From: Flavobacterium silvaticum
Lineage (GTDB): Bacteria > Bacteroidota > Bacteroidia > Flavobacteriales > Flavobacteriaceae
Assembly: GCF_012911565.1 (NCBI RefSeq)
Contig: NZ_JAAMPU010000108.1
Location: 124,001-188,000 of the forward strand
Direction: 5' to 3'
Length of the DNA stretch: 64,000 bases
This document shows, in pieces, positions 57,712-64,000 of this stretch. Both the position numbers and the translations under genes were made by a program. The notes beneath the pieces were generated by a model. It was not told the DNA's origin and made no database searches. It saw only the letters and a list, made by a program, of their open reading frames with translations. Each line of letters opens with the position of its first letter. Positions within the stretch are counted from its first letter, which is position 1.

Positions 57712-59310
57712 TCAGATGGTTTCGATCGCCATAATTCTCTCCTCAAAATTATCCTTGAAATCACTTCGGCTGCGGATTCGGGTTTTATAGGTGTAAACCG
57801 TAGAAACCGAAAGTTCAAGAAAATCGGCAATTTGGTGTGCATCCTGGATTCCAAGCCGATGCAAGGCGTAAATACGAAGTTCGGTATTGAGCAACTCCCC
57901 TTTCTTGATGAGGGGACTGTTGCCATCTGGAAAAAGCGCATTGAATTCAGATACGAACGTCGGGAAAAGCTTGAGGAAAATCTCGTCGAACTGATGGAAC
58001 AGGTTTTCGCGTTCTTCCTTGACATTGTATTTTTTGAGGCCCGAAATCAAATCGTCCGTCTTTTTCGCGATGACTTTCTGTATCGTGCTTTTCTGGATGT
58101 GGTCGATTTTATTGATGAAATCTGATGTCGCCTTGATGAAATAGGCAATATATTCCTGCTTGATCGTATTGGCTTCGGAAAGGCTTTTGTTCATTTCCTC
58201 AAGCTTATGATACGATTCGGCCATTGCCTTTCGCGACGCATTCCGCTCTTTAAGCTGACGGAAGATGATAAAGAGGAACAAGATGATGATAAGTGCCAGC
58301 ACCGTCAGCAGGATTACGATTTTTTCCAGCATATCGTTCTGGGCCTTTACCTTATTGAGCTGGGCTTTTTCGATGATAGGAAGAATGGACGAAATTTCGA
58401 TCTTGCGGTGGCGTGCGTCATAAAAAGTCGCATCGTCCATCGCCAGGCTGATGTATCGGTTCGCCGTATCGAGGTCGCCTTTTTTATACAATTCATTCGC
58501 AAGATTCCGAAGTGCCACCGTTTCTTTGGTCGCGTTCCGGACATCTGCAATCGCGGCCATCGCAAGATACTTTATGGCCATTTCCGAATTTCCTTCTTCC
58601 GAATAAATATAGCCGAGGCTAGACGTTGCAATTCCGTAATATTCCGGAGGCAGCTTAAAATGCGAAATCCAATAGCTGAAGGCCTGTTGTGCCCCTTTCA
58701 AATCGTGCTGCTTCATTCGCTTGAGGCTTTCGGTCGCCCAATACTCATTGGTATTCTTATGGACTAAAGCGAGTGCTTTTTCAAGATACACGTTTCCCTG
58801 CTGCAGATAATGGATGTTGTAGCGCTGATCTTTGTTATAATCGGCTAAATCATAGTAAGCACGTGCCTTTACCGAATAATATTCAAACTGCAACCGATTG
58901 TTCAATTTGGGAACGTCGATGATATTGAGCGTATCGATAGCTTCCTTGAACAAGCCGGATGATAGCAGCACAAAGCCTTCCCTGATGCGGGCTTTTGCAA
59001 TAAGTTCCGGATCTTTTAGCCCAAACGACTGTGTCTTTGCCAATTCCAGGAAATAATACGCCGAATCATATTTGAAGGTCTTGTACTCGTCAAAAAGTTT
59101 GAGATAGTTATCATAAAGACCGCGTTGGTTTTTCTGGAGCGTGAATTTATCTACCGTTTGTTTGAGTTCATGTATGCGGGCATATTTCTGGCGGATGTAT
59201 TTTTCCTTCTGCCCCAATTCCGATTCCAGTTCCTTTAGCGAACCCGATTTAGCCGGCGCGCCATATCCGAAAGAAATCACAGATACAAAAATCAGGAAGT
59301 ACCGAAGCAT
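57712..59310 (-). CDS. Membrane regulator with TPR sensor and DUF6377/LuxR-like HTH
   Basis: A 532-residue hybrid regulator of the Bacteroidota type used beside Sus-like loci. A signal sequence ([22 protein letters not shown]) and a periplasmic helical-repeat domain (about 20-325, TPR-like, for example [33 protein letters not shown]) are followed by a membrane segment ([21 protein letters not shown]). Then a cytoplasmic coiled coil ([27 protein letters not shown]) and the DUF6377 C-terminal part, whose HTH is [33 protein letters not shown]. It is divergent from a SusE-like/SusC operon, with repeated sites in the intergenic DNA, and probably switches it on when glycan is present. Confidence 0.9.
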   Translation of the reverse strand: MLRYFLIFVSVISFGYGAPAKSGSLKELESELGQKEKYIRQKYARIHELKQTVDKFTLQKNQRGLYDNYLKLFDEYKTFKYDSAYYFLELAKTQSFGLKDPELIAKARIREGFVLLSSGLFKEAIDTLNIIDVPKLNNRLQFEYYSVKARAYYDLADYNKDQRYNIHYLQQGNVYLEKALALVHKNTNEYWATESLKRMKQHDLKGAQQAFSYWISHFKLPPEYYGIATSSLGYIYSEEGNSEMAIKYLAMAAIADVRNATKETVALRNLANELYKKGDLDTANRYISLAMDDATFYDARHRKIEISSILPIIEKAQLNKVKAQNDMLEKIVILLTVLALIIILFLFIIFRQLKERNASRKAMAESYHKLEEMNKSLSEANTIKQEYIAYFIKATSDFINKIDHIQKSTIQKVIAKKTDDLISGLKKYNVKEERENLFHQFDEIFLKLFPTFVSEFNALFPDGNSPLIKKGELLNTELRIYALHRLGIQDAHQIADFLELSVSTVYTYKTRIRSRSDFKDNFEERIMAIETI

Positions 59311-59454
59311 AAATTCGTTTTGTTTTAAGGGTGATGCAACCTTTTTTGGAAGCTATCGGGTGCTAAAGATAGCCGAAAATTCCACATCGGATAATTTAAA
59401 CCATCAATTCCCGTCAATCTCAAAATTAATCGGGCGCAAAATTGCGAAATTTCA

Positions 59455-59583
59455 CGAAAACGATTGAAATTTTGACTTGATTTTTTGAAGAAACGACTTG
59501 ATTTTTACAAAAACTTAACATTTTCAAATAACTGAATTACAATTATTTAATTCATTTTTCAATCGTTTTCGCACTTGATTTTT
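59455..59583. promoter_or_regulatory. Repeat-rich control region between the DUF6377 regulator and the SusE-SusC operon
   Basis: A perfect 15-bp inverted repeat, CGAAAACGATTGAAA (59455-59469) and its complement (59557-59571). ACTTGATTTTT occurs three times in direct order: in GACTTGATTTTT at 59474-59485 and 59495-59506 (21 bp apart, two helical turns) and at 59573-59583. These are candidate regulator sites. Confidence 0.6.
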
Positions 59584-59595
59584 TACCAACATTTT

Positions 59596-59624
59596 TTTGT
59601 CTGGAAACATATCCGGTAGCTTCG
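59596..59624 (+). promoter_or_regulatory. Probable promoter of the SusE-like operon
   Basis: TTTG (59596-59599), 17-bp spacer, TAGCTTCG (59617-59624), one mismatch from TAnnTTTG. The weak -7 box and the upstream repeats suggest an activator-dependent promoter. Confidence 0.5.
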
Positions 59625-59676
59625 TCGAATCTTTTATCAGATAAATCAAAATCAATTAACTAAACCAACTTAAACA

Positions 59677-60192
59677 ATGAAAAACCGAAAGATCTATTGG
59701 ATGTGCTGCGCCATCCTGCTGGCCTTCGGGTGTAACGAAACCGACGATGGAAATCACGTGGACGGAATCACCCTTTATGAGAAGATCGCAGGAAGCTGGA
59801 GCGCCACAAATGTTAAAATGACAGATGAAGTTGCCAAGGCTGGAGGCGCACCTGTCTTTGAGCAGAACCTGACCACACAGTTCAATTACGACCAGATGCA
59901 GATTTCGTTCAACGTAGATGAAAAGATGCAGCCGACTACGTATGAAGTCAGCGGAAACGTGCCGCCTTTGTTCGAAGCTAACGGCTACTACAAACTGAGC
60001 AGCGATTATCAGCCAATGGCCACCAATCCGCTTAAAATCTATTTGTATTCAGATGCCGCATTGACAGCCAAAACAGGTGAATTACGCGTAACGGCAGTTC
60101 CCGGTAGCACAGGCGAAATGGAATTACAGCTGGTACGTACTTCAGGCGGCGTTCCGTTCGTGAGCTATGCATTCAAACTAACCGCTAACTGA
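59677..60192 (+). CDS. SusE-position lipoprotein, DUF5004-like
   Basis: A 171-residue lipoprotein with lipobox ILLAFGC (Cys 19). The mature part reads ITLYEKIAGSWSATNVKMTDEVAKAGGAPVFEQNLTTQFNYDQMQISFNVDEKMQPTTYEVSGNVPPLFEANGYYKLSSDYQ, a lipocalin-like small beta barrel of the type I would place in DUF5004 (from memory). It is probably a surface glycan-binding or structural lipoprotein of the locus. It is the first gene of the operon, 5 bp before the next, and stands upstream of SusC instead of after SusD. Confidence 0.82.
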   Translation: MKNRKIYWMCCAILLAFGCNETDDGNHVDGITLYEKIAGSWSATNVKMTDEVAKAGGAPVFEQNLTTQFNYDQMQISFNVDEKMQPTTYEVSGNVPPLFEANGYYKLSSDYQPMATNPLKIYLYSDAALTAKTGELRVTAVPGSTGEMELQLVRTSGGVPFVSYAFKLTAN

Positions 60193-60197
60193 TCGAC

Positions 60198-61283
60198 ATG
60201 AAAAAAATACTTTACACCATACTCGCAATCGTGGCGTTCCTGCCCGTTGCAAAAGCTCAGGAAGCAGCCGGAACCATTGCCAATATGTGGTCTTTCCCTG
60301 TGATTTATCAATACGATGAAGAAGTCACTTGGAATTTCGATTTATCAGGAACAACGTTCGCCCAGGGAGAAGACGTATATATCTGGATCTGGTCGCCATC
60401 TGAACCCGATGCCGGAAACTGGGAAAATTCATCGGACTTTGCCAAACTTACATGGTCACATGATTTTATCTGGACATTCACGCTGACTCCGACCGTTTAT
60501 TTCAACAGGACACCAGAAGAAATTGCAGCGAGCGCAGGCTTCTGGTTCCGGTTGAAAGATGATGCAGGTACAAAACAATCGGAAGTAGCAAACTTTCCGT
60601 ACAACGCCGAATACACTTCGTTTTTTACAGCGGGTGAAATTATGCGTTCGTATCCGGAACATCCGCTTATCGATTCTCCAATCAGCATCCTTTTCAACGC
60701 CAATCTCGCTCCGGGTTTTGCCGACGCGACAAGCGTTCACATGCATTCAGGCATGAATACGTGGTCCGTACTTCAGGAATATCAGGCATGGTTACCGGAA
60801 ATTGTTGAAAAGACGGCACTCAAGAATATGGGTAACGGTTTCTGGAAAATGGATTTGATCCCAAGCCAGTATTACAACAACATTCCCGATGGTTTTGTCA
60901 TGGAAAACATCACGTTCATTTTTGTCAAGGACAATTGGGCAGGTACGACCCCATCTCCGGATCTTGTGATTTATGCGGGTGATTTTGTTCCGCCACCGCC
61001 ACCGGTTTTTCGTTATTTTCCGATGCAGGTTTCCAAAAAGGATTTCCTCGGCATCATCCGAAACAACAACGAACCCGGAATCAACACCTTATTGTACACG
61101 GTCACAGCCGGGACGACAACAGTCGAAGGTTCATTTACCGGAGGAACGGCTGAAATCAAAGGATTCATAAACCTTCCGTCGGCTTTACAGAATTCAACAG
61201 CTACGGAAATCCATGTTCTGGTGAAAGACAATACCAACCGGACAATTTCAGAAGCGACCATTCCGCTAAAAACGCTGGACTAA
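60198..61283 (+). CDS. Exported Sus-locus protein of unknown family (DUF4961-like)
   Basis: A 361-residue secreted protein with signal peptide KKILYTILAIVAFLPVAKAQ. Two beta-rich halves: the first (25-145) contains WSFPVIYQYDEEVTWNFDLSGTTFAQGEDVYIWIWSP, a Trp-rich region likely to bind sugars; the second (146-270) contains HPLIDSPISILFNANLAPGFADATSVHMHSG and a repeat of the WNFD/NGFWKMDL type. A PPPPP linker (near 273) leads to a C-terminal domain. Similar to proteins encoded with DUF5004 and SusC in Bacteroidota, perhaps DUF4961; not certain. Surface glycan-binding is inferred. Confidence 0.75.
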   Translation: MKKILYTILAIVAFLPVAKAQEAAGTIANMWSFPVIYQYDEEVTWNFDLSGTTFAQGEDVYIWIWSPSEPDAGNWENSSDFAKLTWSHDFIWTFTLTPTVYFNRTPEEIAASAGFWFRLKDDAGTKQSEVANFPYNAEYTSFFTAGEIMRSYPEHPLIDSPISILFNANLAPGFADATSVHMHSGMNTWSVLQEYQAWLPEIVEKTALKNMGNGFWKMDLIPSQYYNNIPDGFVMENITFIFVKDNWAGTTPSPDLVIYAGDFVPPPPPVFRYFPMQVSKKDFLGIIRNNNEPGINTLLYTVTAGTTTVEGSFTGGTAEIKGFINLPSALQNSTATEIHVLVKDNTNRTISEATIPLKTLD

Positions 61284-61307
61284 AACCAAACCAATAAACA
61301 AATACAA

Positions 61308-64000
61308 ATGATCAATCACATTCATACACAACGGCCTTTGGGCCACAGGATGTCTTTTGTCCTGATGTTGCTCATGCTGCTGCTTGGTGTGGCTTCGTTC
61401 GGACAGGCAAAAAAGATTGTCACGGGCCGCATCAACGACTCTTCGGGTCAGTCACTGCCCGGAGCTACCGTTAGCGAACAAGGCGGAAACAAATCGACGC
61501 TTTCTGATGCCGAGGGAAAATTCGCCATTGAAACAGAAACCGGAAAAGTCCTCGAAATAAGTTTCGTGGGTTTCGTTACACAACAGGTTACCGTAGATGC
61601 CAATACAGCTGAAATCACCGTCAACCTTAAAGAAGACGCCATGATGCTCAAAGATGTGGAAGTCGTGGCAGTAGGTTACGGAACACAAAAACGTTCCGAT
61701 TTGACCGGAGCGGTGTCATCTGTAAGTGCCAAAGACCTCAACAAAGGCAACCTTACCTCGACCGAACTCGTACTTCAAGGAAAAGTAGCCGGTTTGACGT
61801 TGGTAAGAGGAACAGGCGATCCGAGCAGCGGTGCTTCACTTCGTCTTCGTGGCGGAACATCGCTTTCTGCCAGCAACAATCCGTTGATTGTCGTAGATGG
61901 GATTCCGGGTGTCGATATGAACACCGTCCAGCCATCTGACATCAAATCGATTGACGTACTCAAAGATGCATCGGCCACAGCTATTTACGGATCCCGTGGA
62001 GCAAATGGTGTCATCATCATCACCACAAAAGGAAACACCAAAGGGCTTACGGTAAACTACTCCGGTTTGACTGGCGTTGGATTCGCACAGAACCATGTAG
62101 ATCTGCTATCCGGCGATCAATGGCGTGGTTACGTTCGCGACAACAACCTTCAGGATGCCGTAGATTACGGTGCAAATACGAACTGGCAAAAAGAACTCGA
62201 ACAGACCGCATTCTCACACAACCATACACTGAGCCTGAATTCCGGAAAAGAACTCAGCGGCGTGCGTGCCTCGATCAATTACTTTGACAACGAAGGTATC
62301 ATCAAGACGACAGGAATGGAGCGTTTGGCCGGAAACCTGAGCATGTATCAGTACGCTTTGGAGAAAAGATTCCGTTTTGATGTTGGGATTTTCGCCAACG
62401 TCGACAAATGGCATCCGCTCGATTACCGCATTTTCGAACGCGCCTTCAACCTGAATCCGACCATTCCGGTTTATGACCAGAACGGCAACTTTACCCAGGT
62501 TGGCGGAACGCTGAACGAAAACCCGGTGGAAATCATGACCAATCGCATCGCCGATAATGAGCGCCACAGATTGCTCGGCTATTTCAAGACTGAAATCCAG
62601 ATCATCGACGGATTGAAAGCAGTTGGAAACTTTTCACTAGAGCACAATGCCATGAAAGGCAGCACGTACAAACCATCCTATGCCATGATGGAAGGGATGA
62701 CGGAAAACGGTTATGCCCAGAAAATTTACGGCGACTACACGAATTCCCAAATGGAAACGTATTTCACGTACAACAAAACGTTCGACAAGCACAGCATTGG
62801 AGCCGTTGCCGGTTATTCGTTCCTGGAGAATGTATACGAAGGTTTCGGTGCGCAGCGAAGTGGTTTCGGGACCGATTTGTTCACGTACAACAACCTTGGC
62901 GCCGGACAGGATTATCGTTTGGGCGACGTGTATTCGTATAAAGGGAAATCACGGTTGGTATCGTTTTACGGCCGTTTGAATTATTCGTTCGACGACAAGT
63001 ATTTCGTAACCGGAACCTTGCGTCGTGACGGATCAAGCCGATTCGGGGCGAATCACAAATGGGGAACGTTCCCGTCTGCTTCGGTTGCCTGGAAATTGTC
63101 GAGCGAATCGTTCATGACCGGAGTCAAAGATGTGGTTTCTTCTTTGAAACTCCGCGTCGGATACGGCGTTACGGGTAACCAGGATGGAATTGGCGAATAC
63201 AAATCGCTTTCGATTTTGGGAGTAGGATCGGACAGTTATTACGATCCGGCGACCCAAAGCTGGAGTCTTGCCTACTCGCCTGTCCAGAACCCGAACCCGG
63301 ATCTGAAATGGGAATCTACGGCCCAGACGAACATTGGTATCGACTTTACATTATTCGACCGCGTAACGGGAAGCATCGATTATTACAACAAACAGACTAA
63401 GGATTTGCTATACACGTATGAAGTTCCACAACCGCCATTTCTGGTAGGAACTATGCTTGCCAACGTTGGTGAGATTTCCAACAAAGGAATCGAGGTCAGC
63501 CTTAATGCCAACATCATAAAAGGTGACGATTTTACGTGGGATGCCAGTGTGGTATTTGCCAAAAACAAGCAGAAAATCGAAAAATTGTCGAACGACCTGT
63601 ATCGTACCGATGCCATTCCAAGCGGTTCTCTGCACGGATTGTCAGGCTTCTCGAACCAATATTCCCAAATCATAGCCGAAGGTTATCCGGTCGGAACGTT
63701 CTGGGGCCCGACAACAAGCGGCCTTGATGAAAACGGGGCGTTCATTATCCCTACCGACGAAAACGGAGACGTGATCAAAGGCGATCTTGGAAGCGCACAG
63801 CCAGATTTTACATTGGGCGCTACCATGAACTTCACCTATAAAAAATGGGATTTGGGTATTTCCGGTTATGGCATGTTCGGACAAAAAGTACTCAACGCGA
63901 CAGGCATGATGATCAACGATCCGAACCGCCTTCCGTCTTACAATGTCCCTGACGCTTTCCTTTCATCCGGAATCACTTCTCCTCCTACCTATTCCAGCTA
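61308..64000 (+). CDS. SusC/RagA family TonB-linked outer-membrane receptor, cut by window edge
   Basis: About 897 residues of a receptor for glycan uptake. Signal peptide to about 33; carboxypeptidase-like domain VTGRINDSSGQSLPGATVSEQGGNKSTLSDAEGKFAI (38-110); TonB-box/plug start LKDVEVVAVGYGTQKRSDLTGAVSSVSAKDL (115-145); plug end NPLIVVDGIPGVDMNTVQPSDIKSIDVLKDASATAIYGSRGANGVIIITTKG (191-242); then the barrel with FYGRLNYSFDDKYFVTGTLRRDGSSRFG. No stop before the window ends. The start ATG lies 24 bp after the previous stop. A SusD partner should follow outside the window. Confidence 0.96.
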   Translation, partial: MINHIHTQRPLGHRMSFVLMLLMLLLGVASFGQAKKIVTGRINDSSGQSLPGATVSEQGGNKSTLSDAEGKFAIETETGKVLEISFVGFVTQQVTVDANTAEITVNLKEDAMMLKDVEVVAVGYGTQKRSDLTGAVSSVSAKDLNKGNLTSTELVLQGKVAGLTLVRGTGDPSSGASLRLRGGTSLSASNNPLIVVDGIPGVDMNTVQPSDIKSIDVLKDASATAIYGSRGANGVIIITTKGNTKGLTVNYSGLTGVGFAQNHVDLLSGDQWRGYVRDNNLQDAVDYGANTNWQKELEQTAFSHNHTLSLNSGKELSGVRASINYFDNEGIIKTTGMERLAGNLSMYQYALEKRFRFDVGIFANVDKWHPLDYRIFERAFNLNPTIPVYDQNGNFTQVGGTLNENPVEIMTNRIADNERHRLLGYFKTEIQIIDGLKAVGNFSLEHNAMKGSTYKPSYAMMEGMTENGYAQKIYGDYTNSQMETYFTYNKTFDKHSIGAVAGYSFLENVYEGFGAQRSGFGTDLFTYNNLGAGQDYRLGDVYSYKGKSRLVSFYGRLNYSFDDKYFVTGTLRRDGSSRFGANHKWGTFPSASVAWKLSSESFMTGVKDVVSSLKLRVGYGVTGNQDGIGEYKSLSILGVGSDSYYDPATQSWSLAYSPVQNPNPDLKWESTAQTNIGIDFTLFDRVTGSIDYYNKQTKDLLYTYEVPQPPFLVGTMLANVGEISNKGIEVSLNANIIKGDDFTWDASVVFAKNKQKIEKLSNDLYRTDAIPSGSLHGLSGFSNQYSQIIAEGYPVGTFWGPTTSGLDENGAFIIPTDENGDVIKGDLGSAQPDFTLGATMNFTYKKWDLGISGYGMFGQKVLNATGMMINDPNRLPSYNVPDAFLSSGITSPPTYSS

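Overview
The window reads as a chromosomal segment of a member of the Flavobacteriaceae, most likely Flavobacterium or a close relative. The signs are three proteins with type IX secretion (T9SS) C-terminal sorting tails, a SusC/RagA receptor locus, TAnnTTTG promoters without evident Shine-Dalgarno sites, GIN/DUF2807 proteins, a long SecA without the usual zinc tail, and many short intergenic repeats. I see no rRNA, tRNA, CRISPR array, transposase or prophage. The two outermost genes (an E2 acyltransferase and a SusC receptor) are cut by the window edges.

Layout. 1-6 kb: dehydrogenase E2, glycosyltransferase, Hsp20, a Uup-like ABC-F ATPase and a methyltransferase. 6-9 kb: a secreted RCC1-repeat protein and a lipoprotein. 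9-14.6 kb: a LolD-like ATPase, cobalamin adenosyltransferase, DUF2795 protein, SecA and a 35-residue basic protein. 15-24.8 kb: metabolic and transport genes (FAD oxidase, peroxiredoxin, AEC carrier with divergent Rrf2 regulator, MeaB GTPase, MATE pump, outer-membrane barrel, PPK2 kinase, two unknowns). 24.9-28.7 kb: a tight four-gene cassette of ECF sigma factor, membrane anti-sigma-like protein, short plug-like secreted protein and VWA protein. 28.7-41 kb: a large PNGase F-like protein, a second ABC-F ATPase, an AraC/S41 peptidase/HExxH membrane protein group, and a secreted reprolysin-type protease. 41-51 kb (nearly all minus strand): GNAT, hydrolase, a one-domain helicase, an NtrC-type regulator, MscS, an ABC-2 exporter, DnaJ-GrpE, an epimerase and a DUF4442 protein. 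51-56.4 kb: a DUF4870/GIN/PadR/PspC/GIN/GIN envelope-stress cluster. 56.7-64 kb: TrxB, then a DUF6377 membrane regulator divergent from a SusE-like/unknown/SusC polysaccharide-uptake operon.

Most interesting. (1) In the sigma cassette, separate proteins carry complementary pieces of a TonB-receptor plug; the SusC at the right end of the window serves as an internal reference. (2) The 1160-residue PNGase F-like protein has its catalytic fold split by about 500 residues that include a LamG domain. (3) The hsp20 and grpE-dnaJ promoters share the motif GTCAAAWTGTCA. (4) Two 47-bp palindromes of one family occur 42 kb apart. (5) Short-period repeats sit on, or next to, the stop codons of secA, ppk2, the MATE gene and the NtrC-type gene, and a structured repeat supplies the meaB stop codon. 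(6) Spaced ACTTGATTTTT repeats and a 15-bp inverted repeat lie between the DUF6377 regulator and its Sus-type operon.
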